Source: Pedobacter boryungensis
GTDB lineage: Bacteria; Bacteroidota; Bacteroidia; Sphingobacteriales; Sphingobacteriaceae
Assembly: GCF_013204825.1 (NCBI RefSeq)
Contig: NZ_JABMKV010000002.1
Coordinates: forward strand, 1-64,000
Direction of reading: 5' to 3'
Length of the DNA stretch: 64,000 nt
The translations under genes and the position numbers were made by a program. Shown piece after piece: positions 44,778-54,460 of this stretch. Numbering within the stretch: position 1 is the first letter of the stretch; each line of letters begins with the position of its first letter. The notes under the pieces are model-generated. The model was not told the DNA's origin. It was given only the letters and a program-made list of their open reading frames with translations, and did not search any database.

Positions 44778-45923
44778 ATGAGAAAAACCATATTACTTTT
44801 AATCTTTTCTATTAGTTTAACTTGTTTTGCGCAGGATATAAATTATACTCGTAAAACTTTAAATACACTAACCTCTAAAGAGTTTTGGGGTAGAGGTTAT
44901 ACCAAAAATGGGATGAGTAAAGCGGCAGATTTTATAGAATCTCAGTTTAAAACTTTTGGATTACAGCCCATGAACGGAAAAGATTTTAAACAACCATTTT
45001 CATTTTCTGTAAATACATTTCCAGGAGGGATAGAGTTGAAAATTAATGGTAAAAAGCTAATTCCAGGTAAAGAATTTATAGTTGGACAAGCAAGTGCTGG
45101 TGTAAAAGCCAAAGCAGATTTAATAGAAAAAGATAGTTTGAACTTTATAGATGATGGCGATAGAATAGTGGTTAGTTTAAAAGATAAATTGACTTGGTCT
45201 GTTTCACAAAAAGTAAATGATTATACTGAAATTTCAGTCATAAAATCAGCTATCAATGAGAAGCCAAAAAACATAGAAACCACTATTGAGAATGTTTTTG
45301 TGCCAGAATTTAGAGCATCAAATATTTGCGCTGTTGTTAAAGGAACTCTAAAACCTGACTCAGTTATTTTAATTACCGGACATTATGACCATTTAGGTGG
45401 TATGGGAAAAGACACTTATTTTCCTGGGGCAAATGATAATGCAAGTGGGGTTTCATTTTTATTAAGTTTAGCAAAATATTATGCAGCAAATCCTCAAAAA
45501 TATTCCATTGCATTTATTTGCTTTGCAGGAGAAGAAGCCGGAATTCTAGGTTCAAAATACTTCACAGAAAACCCATTAATTGATTTACAAAAAATTAGAT
45601 TTTTAATTAATGTAGATATGGTTGGTACCGGAGAAACTGGTGCAACAGTAGTAAATGCAACACAATACCCTAAAGAATTTGCTCTTTTAAATCAGGTAAA
45701 TGATGCGAGTAAACTATTAGTCAAAATTAATCCACGGGGAAAAGCTGCAAATAGCGATCATTATTTCTTTACAGAAAAAGGTGTTCCTGCTTTTTTTCTA
45801 TATACTCAAGGTGGAATTTCTGCTTATCATGATGTTTTCGATAAACCTGAAACTCTACCTTTTACCATTTACGAAAACTTATTTAAATTATTTTTAGGTT
45901 TTAATAAAGGACTGATGAATTAA
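44778..45923 (+). CDS. Exported M28-family metallopeptidase
   Basis: A 381-residue protein. Signal peptide MRKTILLLIFSISLTCFAQ. The zinc-binding motifs are ITGHYDHLGG (His), GANDNASGVSFLL (Asp bridging both zincs) and CFAGEEAGILGSKYF (catalytic Glu). It ends with AYHDVFDKPETL, the last His. The fold fits aminopeptidases of family M28. The longer reading from 44616 would overlap the upstream gene by 45 bases and put a 54-residue non-signal stretch in front, so the ATG at 44778 is preferred. Transcription may come from the receptor operon or read through the hairpin. Confidence 0.87.
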   Translation: MRKTILLLIFSISLTCFAQDINYTRKTLNTLTSKEFWGRGYTKNGMSKAADFIESQFKTFGLQPMNGKDFKQPFSFSVNTFPGGIELKINGKKLIPGKEFIVGQASAGVKAKADLIEKDSLNFIDDGDRIVVSLKDKLTWSVSQKVNDYTEISVIKSAINEKPKNIETTIENVFVPEFRASNICAVVKGTLKPDSVILITGHYDHLGGMGKDTYFPGANDNASGVSFLLSLAKYYAANPQKYSIAFICFAGEEAGILGSKYFTENPLIDLQKIRFLINVDMVGTGETGATVVNATQYPKEFALLNQVNDASKLLVKINPRGKAANSDHYFFTEKGVPAFFLYTQGGISAYHDVFDKPETLPFTIYENLFKLFLGFNKGLMN

Positions 45924-45989
45924 AATTCATTGCTTGTCATTAAATTGTTTGGATATGTAATCCTTATAAACAAATCCAATTTCATATTG

Positions 45990-45997
45990 TTAATTTG
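45990..45997 (+). promoter_or_regulatory. -7 box before OYE-type gene
   Basis: TTAATTTG, one mismatch to consensus, 17 bases before the ATG. The surrounding ATTGTTAATTTGC is identical to the sequence at 41032-41044 before the receptor. Confidence 0.45.
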
Positions 45998-46013
45998 CCC
46001 AAAATTATAGAAG

Positions 46014-47093
46014 ATGTCATTACTTTTCACACCTATTAACATAAAAAATATTACCCTAAAAAACAGAATTGTGGTTTCTCCAATGTGCGAGTATTCTGCA
46101 ACAGAAGGTTTTCCAAATAATTGGCACTTAGTTCATTTAGGCAGTAGAGCAGTTGGAGGTGCAGCCTTAATTATAGCTGAAGCAACTGCAGTTTCTCCAG
46201 AAGGAAGAATTTCTATAGGCGATTTAGGAATTTGGAAAGATGAACACATCGAAAAATTCAAAGAAATTACTGATTTTATTCATGCTAACGGCTCTGTTGC
46301 TGGTATTCAATTAGCTCATGCTGGGAGAAAAGCTAGTTTTGATATCCCTTGGGAAAACCCATTACAATTAGATAAAGAAAACGGTGGTTGGGATACTGTT
46401 TCAGCTAGTGCTATTCCATTTAATCCGACAGATAAAACTCCAATTGCATTAACTATCGATGGAATCGAAAAGGTAAAATCAGATTTTAAAACCGCAACCC
46501 AAAGAGCTATAAAAGCAGGTTTTAAAGTAATTGAAATCCATGCTGCACATGGTTATTTGTTACATCAATTTTTATCGCCATTAAACAATCAAAGAGATGA
46601 TAAATATGGTGGTAGTTTTGAAAACAGAATACGTTTATTGCTTGAAGTTATAGAAAGTGTTCAAGAAGTTTGGCCTACCGAAAATCCACTATTCGTTCGT
46701 ATTTCGGCAACAGATTGGGCCGAAGGAGGATGGACCGCAAATGAATCGGTTCGTTTATCTGCTTTGCTAAAAACTAAAGGTATTGATTTGGTTGACACTT
46801 CTTCTGGAGGACTAACTTTAGCACAAGATATTCCATTATCTCCTGGATACCAAGTTCAGTTTGCTGAAGATATTAAAAAGCAAACTGGAATTTTAACTGG
46901 TGCTGTTGGTTTAATTACGGAAGCAAAACAAGCTGAAACAATCTTGCAAAACGGGCAAGCAGATTTAATTTTTATTGCGAGAGAGTTTTTAAGAAACCCA
47001 TATTTCCCTTTACATGCTGCTTTCGAATTAGGGGACGATGTAAAATGGCCGTCGCAATATGAGCGTGCTAAGCCTAGAAAAAAACGCAGCTAA
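46014..47093 (+). CDS. NADH:flavin oxidoreductase, OYE family (YqjM-like)
   Basis: A 359-residue flavin enzyme with a TIM barrel. Motifs include SPMCEYSATEGFPNNWHLVH (Cys and Tyr as in YqjM), EIHAAHGYLLHQFLSPLNNQ and RDDKYGGSFENRIRLLLEV. Members reduce alpha,beta-unsaturated carbonyls or nitro compounds in the cytoplasm. It is followed by ybaB after 49 bases. Confidence 0.9.
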   Translation: MSLLFTPINIKNITLKNRIVVSPMCEYSATEGFPNNWHLVHLGSRAVGGAALIIAEATAVSPEGRISIGDLGIWKDEHIEKFKEITDFIHANGSVAGIQLAHAGRKASFDIPWENPLQLDKENGGWDTVSASAIPFNPTDKTPIALTIDGIEKVKSDFKTATQRAIKAGFKVIEIHAAHGYLLHQFLSPLNNQRDDKYGGSFENRIRLLLEVIESVQEVWPTENPLFVRISATDWAEGGWTANESVRLSALLKTKGIDLVDTSSGGLTLAQDIPLSPGYQVQFAEDIKKQTGILTGAVGLITEAKQAETILQNGQADLIFIAREFLRNPYFPLHAAFELGDDVKWPSQYERAKPRKKRS

Positions 47094-47141
47094 TTTTAAA
47101 ACAATTTCTCTTATTTTCCACTTATATTAAAAATTAAAATC

Positions 47142-47447
47142 ATGTTTGATAAATTAATGGCTGCTCAGCAAAAAGCAGACGAAATTAAAAAAAGATTAGA
47201 TACAATTTCTGTATTTGGCGAGGTTGAAGGTGGTGCAATTCGGGTAACAGCAACAGCAAATAAAGCCATCACTGCGATAGAAATTGATGAAGAATTTTAC
47301 AAAGGTGCCGATAAAGAAGAGGTTGAAGAACTTTTATTAACGGCTGTTAACAAAGCATTATCTCAAGCAGATCAGGTTAGCGCAACTGAAATGCAAGCTG
47401 CCACAAAAGATATGTTAGGTGGACTAGGCGGTATGTTTGGCGGATAA
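47142..47447 (+). CDS. YbaB/EbfC nucleoid-associated protein
   Basis: A 101-residue DNA-binding protein of the YbaB family. It starts MFDKLMAAQQKADEIKKRL and has GGAIRVTATANKAITAIEID, ending in a glycine-rich tail (GGLGGMFGG). It lies 13 bases before the MBL hydrolase gene. Confidence 0.88.
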   Translation: MFDKLMAAQQKADEIKKRLDTISVFGEVEGGAIRVTATANKAITAIEIDEEFYKGADKEEVEELLLTAVNKALSQADQVSATEMQAATKDMLGGLGGMFGG

Positions 47448-47459
47448 AAAGCAATCGAT

Positions 47460-48137
47460 ATGAAATATACATACTACGGACAATCTTGTTTCTTGTTAGA
47501 AACAGATACCAAAAAACTCTTATTCGATCCTTTTATTAGCTCAAATCCTTTAGCTAGTAAAATTGATATTTCAAAAATTGAAGCCGATTACATTTTGGTC
47601 AGTCATGGGCATGGCGACCATGTAGGCGATTTGATCGAACTTGCAAAACAAACAAAAGCACAAGTTATTGCTATACCAGAAGTAATTGGATGGGTAATGA
47701 AACAAGGAATTGAAAATGTGCATCCAATGAATTTTGGCAAACATACTTTTGATTTTGGAATAGTACGCATGGTTTGGGCGACACATTCTGCTGGCTTACC
47801 AGATGGAAGTTATGGAGGAAATCCGGCTGGTTTTGTTCTAGAATTAGATCATAAACAAATTTATTTTGCTGGTGATACTGGCTTAACTATAGAAATGAAA
47901 TTATTAGCTGATCTCTACAAATTAGATTATGCTATTTTACCTATTGGAGGTAATTACACAATGGATGTTGATGACGCTGTTATTGCCTCTAATTATATCA
48001 ATTGTAATAAAATTATTGGAGTGCATTATGATACTTTTCCAGTAATAGAAATCGATTCTAAAGCTGCTGTTGAAAGTTTCAAACGAGCGCAAAAATTATT
48101 ATTTCTTCCAGCTATTGGAGAAACAATAGATTTATAA
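47460..48137 (+). CDS. Metal-dependent hydrolase, UPF0173 (MBL fold)
   Basis: A 225-residue metallo-beta-lactamase-fold protein. Motifs: ILVSHGHGDHVGD near residue 48 (HxHxDH), ATHSAG near 104, YFAGDTGLT near 139 and IGVHYDTF near 181. This pattern marks the UPF0173 group. The substrate is unknown. It is the last gene before a strong terminator. Confidence 0.88.
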   Translation: MKYTYYGQSCFLLETDTKKLLFDPFISSNPLASKIDISKIEADYILVSHGHGDHVGDLIELAKQTKAQVIAIPEVIGWVMKQGIENVHPMNFGKHTFDFGIVRMVWATHSAGLPDGSYGGNPAGFVLELDHKQIYFAGDTGLTIEMKLLADLYKLDYAILPIGGNYTMDVDDAVIASNYINCNKIIGVHYDTFPVIEIDSKAAVESFKRAQKLLFLPAIGETIDL

Positions 48138-48167
48138 AAAAAGCCTTCCAGAAACTGGAAGGCTTTT
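48137..48167. terminator. Bidirectional terminator between MBL and repeat-protein genes
   Basis: AAAAAGCCTTCCAG and CTGGAAGGCTTTTT form a perfect 14-bp stem with an AAA loop between convergent genes. Confidence 0.9.
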
Positions 48168-48188
48168 TACTTTACAACTAGTTATGAC

Positions 48189-48554
48189 TTAGTTTTTCTT
48201 TGCTGCTTCTTTGTTTACTTTGTAACGCATATCAGCAGTGCCATCTTTTTTCTTAGGACCAGCAACTTTAGCTGCTTTATTAGCTTTCAAACGCATATCT
48301 GGCGTGCCATCTTTTTTAAGGCCTGCACTTGGAGCAACCGTTACTTTTTTAACTTCTTTTTTAACCGCCACAGGAGCAGTAGCTTTTACAACTGTTGTTT
48401 TTGTTTCAACTTTAGCTACAGGAGCTGCAACTTTAACTTGAGCTTTGGCTGTAGTTTTTTTAGTTGCTGCTTTTGCTGCTGGAGCAGCTGTTTGTGCAAA
48501 AGTAGTACTGATACCCAATACTGCAATCGCAATAAGACCTAATAATTTTTTCAT
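48189..48554 (-). CDS. Exported Ala/Lys-rich protein with KKDGTxDMR repeats
   Basis: A 121-residue protein. The signal peptide is MKKLLGLIAIAVLGISTTFA. The middle is a low-complexity Ala-Val-Lys-Thr stretch. The end carries two copies of the motif KKDGTPDMRLKANK and KKDGTADMRYKVNK. It is strongly basic and probably disordered in the periplasm. I do not recognise a function; the repeats may bind anionic ligands. It is monocistronic. Confidence 0.75.
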   Translation of the reverse strand: MKKLLGLIAIAVLGISTTFAQTAAPAAKAATKKTTAKAQVKVAAPVAKVETKTTVVKATAPVAVKKEVKKVTVAPSAGLKKDGTPDMRLKANKAAKVAGPKKKDGTADMRYKVNKEAAKKN

Positions 48555-48618
48555 GTTTTCTTTGTTTTTATTGATCTAAAGTCCTCATTATAAATGAAGA
48601 TTAAATGAAGTTAATAAC

Positions 48619-49494
48619 CTAATTTCCAAGTTGAAATGTAATCGGAACAGTATTGTGCATATTGATAGGCTCGCCTAACTCTTTAGCAGGAATCCAATTC
48701 ATTGAAGCATTCAAAACTCTTATAGCTTCTCTGCTCAATTCTGGATCTGGGCTTTCCTTCACCTTAACATCCTCAATTTTTCCATCGTCCATTACCATAA
48801 ACTCTAATATTACAGTACCCTGAGTTTTATTTTTTACAGCATTTGCTGGATATCTAATTGCCTTAACTAAAAAACGATTAAAGGCTTGCGCTCCACCAGG
48901 AAAACTTGGTGGCTGTATAATTAAAGTGCTAGCCACATTCTTTCCTTCTTGATCAAAATATACTCCATCTATAAACTCACCTTGTTCAGTATATCTTTCT
49001 TTAAAAGCTGGTTTTCCATCAGAATAAAATAACCTCCAAACACTAATCTTTTTACCACGAAAATATTTCCCTTCCTTTTTAAGTTGGTTATTATCCCAAT
49101 AGGATTTAAAAACACTATGTAAATTACCCCAAGCATAATACGCGTTTTCTGCAAGTTGATGATTAGGATAATATTTTTTCCATACACCATTCTTGTAACC
49201 TTTTTCGTAATTACCTTCTTCTTTTAAATTATTATTGTCGTAAAAAGCATAAGGGCCTTTTCTAACTTCTAATTTTTTATCAGCAAAGCTGATTGTTTCT
49301 TGGAGAATATTCTTTTTATTATAAAAATACACCACCCATAAACTATCTTTTTGTTCAACAGTCTTAGTCCATTTAGAACGCAATGGATCTTTAGTATAAC
49401 CCGGACTAGAGAAAACTGTGGTGGTATCTTGCTGCGCAAAAACCTGGTTACCAATTCCTAATATTGTAACAGTTAAAAAAATTATCCTTTTCAT
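48619..49494 (-). CDS. TonB C-terminal domain protein with MORN-like repeats
   Basis: A 291-residue protein. The signal peptide MKRIIFLTVTILGIGNQVFA is followed by repeats of the toxin/MORN type (KKEGKYFRGKKISVWRLFYS and similar, residues 60-170). The C-terminal TonB_C domain contains PSFPGGAQAFNRFLVKAIRYP and TVILEFMVMDDGKIEDVKV. It probably works at the envelope, but the lack of a proline-rich linker and the cleaved-type signal argue against a classical inner-membrane TonB. I moved the start from 49524 to 49494 to begin at the signal peptide. It lies 11 bases past polA. Confidence 0.8.
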   Translation of the reverse strand: MKRIIFLTVTILGIGNQVFAQQDTTTVFSSPGYTKDPLRSKWTKTVEQKDSLWVVYFYNKKNILQETISFADKKLEVRKGPYAFYDNNNLKEEGNYEKGYKNGVWKKYYPNHQLAENAYYAWGNLHSVFKSYWDNNQLKKEGKYFRGKKISVWRLFYSDGKPAFKERYTEQGEFIDGVYFDQEGKNVASTLIIQPPSFPGGAQAFNRFLVKAIRYPANAVKNKTQGTVILEFMVMDDGKIEDVKVKESPDPELSREAIRVLNASMNWIPAKELGEPINMHNTVPITFQLGN

Positions 49495-49505
49495 GCTGAT
49501 GGATC

Positions 49506-52313
49506 CTAATGCGCTGCCAACCAATTATGACCTTGACCAATTTCAATTTCTATAGGTACTTGGGTTTTAATTGCTGTCTTCATTCGATGTGTAATGATGG
49601 CTTTCATTTCCTCGACTTCGGTTTTCAAAACATCAAAAACTAGCTCATCATGCACCTGCATTGTCATTTTAGAGCCTAATTTTTGGTCTTGCATATCTTT
49701 ATGAATATTGATCATGGCAATCTTAATTAAATCTGCCGCAGAGCCTTGTATGGGCGCATTAATTGCATTTCGCTCTGCATAACCTCTAACGGTTTGATTT
49801 GCCGAATTAATATCCCTTAAATATCTTCTTCTGCCCATTATAGTTTCTACAAATCCGTTTTCACGAGCAAAATTCATAGTGTCGCTCATGTATCTTTTAA
49901 TGCCTGGATATTGTATAAAATATTGTTCAATTATTTCTGCAGCTTCTTTACGTGGAATATTTAAATTTTGCGATAAACCAAATGCCGATTGACCATAAAT
50001 AATTCCAAAATTTACCGCTTTTGCATTTCTACGTTGAGTAGAATCAACCTCTTCTATGGAAATTCCATAAACTTTAGCAGCCGTTGCAGTGTGAATATCT
50101 ATGCCCTTACTAAATGCATCTAACATATTTTCTTCCTTACTTATTTCCGCAATAATGCGCAATTCGATTTGCGAATAATCGGCAGATAACAAAATATGAT
50201 CTTCATCTCTGGCAATAAACGCTTTACGCACTTCTCGACCTCGCTCTGTACGAATAGGAATATTTTGCAAATTAGGATTATTAGAACTTAATCTTCCTGT
50301 TGCTGCAACTGCCTGATTATATGACGTATGAACTCGGCCAGTTTTAGGATTTACCATTAAAGGCAAAGCATCTACATAAGTTGATTTTAATTTTTGAAGC
50401 TGGCGGAAATCTAAAATATTTTGGACAATATCATTTTTACTCGCTAAATAAGTCAACACGTCTTCGCCAGTTTGATACTGGCCTGTTTTTGTCTTTTTAG
50501 CTTTCGGATCTAATTTTAAATGATCAAATAGTACTTCGCCCAATTGTTTTGGTGATGCTAGATTGAACTTCAATCCAGCTTTCTCATATACACTTTCCTC
50601 AGCTTTGGTAATCTCAGTTTGTAATTCAATTGAATATGCGTTTAAGGTTTCAATATCAATTTTAACACCTTCCTTCTCGATATCAGCCAATACATATACT
50701 AATGGATTTTCTATCTCTTCTGCCAATTTAATTGCATTTCTCTCCTTCAGCATCGGCTCGAAAATGTTTGCTAATTGTAAGGTCACGTCTGCATCTTCCG
50801 CGGCATAATCTACCACATTTTCTACAGGTACATCTCGCATATTTCCTTGCGATTTACCTTTTGCTCCAATCAAAGTAGTAATAGAAATAGGTGTATAACC
50901 TAAATAATTTTCAGCTAGAACATCCATATTATGACGCGTATCTGGATCAATTAAATAATGAGCCAACATGGTATCGAATAACTTCCCTTTCACTTGGACA
51001 TCGTACCATTTTAGTACCAACATATCGTATTTGATATTCTGTCCTATCTTAACAATATTTTCATTTTCTAACACTATTCTAAACTCATCGAGGATACTTT
51101 GTGCAATTACTCTATCATCCGTCAATGGAATATAATAACCTTCTCCAGTTTTTATTGAAAATGATAAACCCACCAAATCTGCCAAATTTGCATCAGTTCC
51201 AGTCGTTTCTGTATCAAAAGAAATGCTGGGTTGCGCTAATAAAAGATCAATTAACTCTTTCCGTTGTGCGGGAGTATCAATTAAAAAATACTGATGTGGG
51301 GTATTAGCTATATTTTTTGCATCAATTGGCGTATCAAATAACGATGGCTGTTCGGTAAAATCTTTTCGTTTTGTTTCTACATCATTACCAAATAAATCTT
51401 TTTGCTGACTTGTATTTTTAGAATCGTTTATACTGAAATCTTCTCCAAAAACTCTTCTGCCTATTGTTCTAAACTCAAGTTCAGCAAATAAAGGTTCTAA
51501 CAATTCCCTACTTGGTTCTTCAACAATTAATTTTTCTTCATTAAATTCTACTGGAACATTTAAAATGATAGTAGCTAATTTTTTAGAAACTAAACCTTGT
51601 TCTGCAAAATTTTCTACATTTTCTCTCTGTTTTCCTTTAAGTTCATGGCTATTGGCGATAATATTTTCCATGCTACCATATTGTTTAATCAACAATTTTG
51701 CGGTCTTTTCTCCAATACCTGGGATACCTGGAATATTATCAACTGCATCGCCCCAAAGACCTAAAATATCTATAACCTGAAGTACATTTTCAATTTCCCA
51801 TTTGGCTAAAACTTCTTTTACTCCTAATATTTCCATTTCATTGCCCATGCGAGCAGGTTTGTAAATGAAAATGTTTTCTGAAACTAATTGTGCGAAATCC
51901 TTATCGGGTGTCATACAATATACCTGAAAACCTCTTTTTTCGGCTTCCTTTGCCATGGTTCCAATAATATCATCTGCCTCAAAACCATCTTTTGTAATTA
52001 CAGGAATATTAAATCCTTCGATTAGTTTAAAGATGTAGGGTAATGCTTTCGCTAAATCCTCTGGCATTGCTTCTCGATGTGCTTTATACGCCACGAAATC
52101 TGTATGTCTTTCAGTTGGTGCTTCTGTATCAAAAACTACAGCAATATGAGAGGGCTTTTCCTTCTTCAATACCTCCATTAACGTGTTCGCGAAGCCCATA
52201 ACAGCTGATGTATTTACACCACTTGACGTAAAACGAGGGTTTTTACTCAATGCAAAATGCGCTCTGTAAATTAGCGCCATCCCATCTAAAAGGAAAAGTT
52301 TTTTATTATCCAT
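49506..52313 (-). CDS. polA: DNA polymerase I
   Basis: A 935-residue enzyme for gap filling and repair. Residues 1-300 are the 5' to 3' exonuclease (LFLLDGMALIYRAHFALSKN, IPGIPGIGEKTA). The 3' to 5' proofreading domain keeps SFDTETTG (DxE) near residue 365. The polymerase domain has DYSQIELRIIAEIS and QVHDELVFDV. All three domains are complete. I use the ATG at 52313, since the longer reading adds an unlikely ten residues. The TonB-like gene is downstream. Confidence 0.95.
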   Translation of the reverse strand: MDNKKLFLLDGMALIYRAHFALSKNPRFTSSGVNTSAVMGFANTLMEVLKKEKPSHIAVVFDTEAPTERHTDFVAYKAHREAMPEDLAKALPYIFKLIEGFNIPVITKDGFEADDIIGTMAKEAEKRGFQVYCMTPDKDFAQLVSENIFIYKPARMGNEMEILGVKEVLAKWEIENVLQVIDILGLWGDAVDNIPGIPGIGEKTAKLLIKQYGSMENIIANSHELKGKQRENVENFAEQGLVSKKLATIILNVPVEFNEEKLIVEEPSRELLEPLFAELEFRTIGRRVFGEDFSINDSKNTSQQKDLFGNDVETKRKDFTEQPSLFDTPIDAKNIANTPHQYFLIDTPAQRKELIDLLLAQPSISFDTETTGTDANLADLVGLSFSIKTGEGYYIPLTDDRVIAQSILDEFRIVLENENIVKIGQNIKYDMLVLKWYDVQVKGKLFDTMLAHYLIDPDTRHNMDVLAENYLGYTPISITTLIGAKGKSQGNMRDVPVENVVDYAAEDADVTLQLANIFEPMLKERNAIKLAEEIENPLVYVLADIEKEGVKIDIETLNAYSIELQTEITKAEESVYEKAGLKFNLASPKQLGEVLFDHLKLDPKAKKTKTGQYQTGEDVLTYLASKNDIVQNILDFRQLQKLKSTYVDALPLMVNPKTGRVHTSYNQAVAATGRLSSNNPNLQNIPIRTERGREVRKAFIARDEDHILLSADYSQIELRIIAEISKEENMLDAFSKGIDIHTATAAKVYGISIEEVDSTQRRNAKAVNFGIIYGQSAFGLSQNLNIPRKEAAEIIEQYFIQYPGIKRYMSDTMNFARENGFVETIMGRRRYLRDINSANQTVRGYAERNAINAPIQGSAADLIKIAMINIHKDMQDQKLGSKMTMQVHDELVFDVLKTEVEEMKAIITHRMKTAIKTQVPIEIEIGQGHNWLAAH

Positions 52314-52446
52314 GATAAGTGTAAAGTTAATAATAGCCATCAAATTTGATAATGGTATTTAGATTTTATTTTTCTTTATTATCTTTATTCTTTGCTCCTT
52401 ATCTTTATCTGTATGGCGCAACAAGACCCGAAAATTAACGTTATTT

Positions 52447-53121
52447 ATGCGTATGAAAGCATTTAAATTTTTGTTCGTATTTCTCCTATATAGCGCTAAG
52501 TTATTTGCGCAAGATGCTGTTTTAATTAGCGAAGGGAATTTTGTTCGAGGCGTAATAAAAGGCACAAATTTTAGTTCGGTTGCCATAATGCAAGACGACC
52601 AAACCATTGTAGAATATCAAGCAAAGGATATCCAATCTTTTGTGTGGAATGGAGAAACTTATGTAAGTAAACCCATCGTTATAAAGAAAAAAATGGAATT
52701 TCGTTTTTTTAAAGTGCTTGAAACTGGTACTGTAAATTTATATTCATACGGCGATAAGGGAGTAATAGCACAAGCACCTCAGCCGAAAGTAAAAGTTAGG
52801 CCAACTTTTGGAGTTGGGATTGGTAGCGGCGGTTTTGGGGGTGGAATTGGTGGGGGTATAACTATTGGAGGCGGTAGCCGAAGAAATGACGATGAGGGAA
52901 GTGCAGGGCCTAAAGGCAAGATTAGTTATTTTTTAGAAAAACCAGGAACTGGACCAATGCAAGAAGTTAATTTGGACAACAGTAATGTTGTAAAAACAAT
53001 ATTATTACAAAAGCTAACTAATGATGATGATTTAGCCGAAAGTATAAAGGCTACCGAAAGTTTTGATGCAAAAAATTTGGTCGCCTACATCAAAGCTTAT
53101 AATTCGTCTGGTAAAAAGTAA
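52447..53121 (+). CDS. Exported protein with glycine-rich stretch
   Basis: A 224-residue protein with a signal peptide ending LFAQ near residue 22. Residues 25-105 look like a beta-rich domain (GNFVRGVIKGTNFSSVAI, QAKDIQSFVWNGETYVS). Near residues 118-145 there is a glycine-rich segment (VGIGSGGFGGGIGGGITIGG). An alternative ATG is at 52453. No family recognised; probably periplasmic or membrane attached. A TATCTTTA box lies about 40 bases upstream. Confidence 0.65.
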   Translation: MRMKAFKFLFVFLLYSAKLFAQDAVLISEGNFVRGVIKGTNFSSVAIMQDDQTIVEYQAKDIQSFVWNGETYVSKPIVIKKKMEFRFFKVLETGTVNLYSYGDKGVIAQAPQPKVKVRPTFGVGIGSGGFGGGIGGGITIGGGSRRNDDEGSAGPKGKISYFLEKPGTGPMQEVNLDNSNVVKTILLQKLTNDDDLAESIKATESFDAKNLVAYIKAYNSSGKK

Positions 53122-53142
53122 TTTTAATCTTTTTGCTTGCTA

Positions 53143-53706
53143 TTATCTAGCTATACAGCCAATTTCGTGATCGTTTACCATTCCGGTTGCTTGCATGAAC
53201 GCATAACAAATTGTTGTTCCAAAAAACTTAAAGCCTCTTTTCTTCATATCTTTTGCTATAGCATCTGAAATTTCAGTACTTACTGGAATTCCACCATTTT
53301 TAAAGTCGTTAATAATGGGCTTTTTGTTAGGCATATACGCCCAAATATAATCGGCAAAAGAACCAAATTCTTCCTGGAGAGCAATAAACAACTTTGCATT
53401 TTTTATGGTCGAATTAATTTTCAATCGATTTCGAATAATTCCCTCGTCCTTCATTAATCTTTCTACATCAGCTTCTGTAAAAGCAGCAACTTTTTGTACA
53501 TCAAAGTTGGCAAATGCTTTTTTATACCCTTCTCGACGTCGTAAAATGGTAATCCAACTCAAACCTGCTTGCGCTCCTTCTAAAATTAAAAATTCGAATA
53601 AAATTTTATCATCAAAAACAGGCTTTCCCCATTCATCATCATGATATTTAATGTAAAGCTCATCTGTGCCGCACCAATGACAGCGTTTAAGAGAATTCTG
53701 ATCCAT
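53143..53706 (-). CDS. tag: DNA-3-methyladenine glycosylase I
   Basis: A 187-residue base-excision repair enzyme. CHWCGTDELYIKYHDDEWG is the family start and supplies two zinc-binding cysteines; FEFLILEGAQAGLSW is the helix-hairpin-helix region, and C-terminal GMVNDHEIGC holds the last zinc ligands. Length is normal. It follows the CMD gene by eight bases, so the two may be co-transcribed. Confidence 0.93.
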   Translation of the reverse strand: MDQNSLKRCHWCGTDELYIKYHDDEWGKPVFDDKILFEFLILEGAQAGLSWITILRRREGYKKAFANFDVQKVAAFTEADVERLMKDEGIIRNRLKINSTIKNAKLFIALQEEFGSFADYIWAYMPNKKPIINDFKNGGIPVSTEISDAIAKDMKKRGFKFFGTTICYAFMQATGMVNDHEIGCIAR

Positions 53707-53714
53707 AATTTTTA

Positions 53715-54062
53715 TTAAGAATTTGAATTTAGCTCATCCCAGTACTCAACTGCTCTTCTATAATGAGGGATAACGATTGAGCCGCCCACTAAATTTGCAA
53801 TCATAAATACTTCGTTCATTTCCGCATGGCTAACGCCTTCGTTATAGCATTTTTCTAAATGATATTTAATGCAATCATCGCAACGAAGCACCATGGAAGC
53901 TACCAAACCAAGCATTTCTTTAGTTTTTACATTTAAAGCTCCATCTGCATAAGTTGTAGTATCTAAAGCAAAAAACCGCTTAATATTTGTATTGGATGAT
54001 TCCATAATTCTATCGTTCATTTTTGTACGATAGCTGTTAAATTCTTCTACTAGTTTTCCCAT
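53715..54062 (-). CDS. Carboxymuconolactone decarboxylase-like protein (AhpD type)
   Basis: A 115-residue protein of the CMD/AhpD fold. The redox motif is LRCDDCIKYHLEKC (CxxC near residue 57, with the general-acid His). Such proteins act as thiol-based peroxide reductases or have unassigned roles. It sits upstream of tag. Confidence 0.85.
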   Translation of the reverse strand: MGKLVEEFNSYRTKMNDRIMESSNTNIKRFFALDTTTYADGALNVKTKEMLGLVASMVLRCDDCIKYHLEKCYNEGVSHAEMNEVFMIANLVGGSIVIPHYRRAVEYWDELNSNS

Positions 54063-54109
54063 ATTGAATAATATTTTTTCTTAATTTCAAGAAATCAATC
54101 TAAACGACA

Positions 54110-54460
54110 ATGAAAATTATTTCCCCTAAAATTCACGCTATTTTAGATTATGTATTTGTAATCTTTTTAATTGTAGCCCCAAATATAATTGGTTTATCAA
54201 CTACTGCAGCAACCTTTTCAATGATCCTTGGCGGCATTCATCTTTTGCTCACATTAGTCACCATGTTTAAAGGTGGAGTAATAAGATTGATCCCATTCCC
54301 AGTTCATGGAATTATTGAACTTGTGGTGAGTTTCACTTTAGCTGTTCTCGCTCTTACTGTGTTTAGAAAAAATATGATAGATCATTTTTATTATGCCGCT
54401 TTGGCTATAACTATCTTTATCATATTTATTTTAACAAATTTTAAAGCAAAAACTAATTAA
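54110..54460 (+). CDS. Four-helix membrane protein
   Basis: A 116-residue inner-membrane protein with four hydrophobic segments at about 9-28, 31-50, 62-83 and 90-110. The first loop is KISPKIHAILDYVF-like with a His, and VHGIIELVVSF holds another. No function recognised. Its stop codon overlaps the convergent alkyltransferase-like gene by 4 bases. Confidence 0.75.
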   Translation: MKIISPKIHAILDYVFVIFLIVAPNIIGLSTTAATFSMILGGIHLLLTLVTMFKGGVIRLIPFPVHGIIELVVSFTLAVLALTVFRKNMIDHFYYAALAITIFIIFILTNFKAKTN

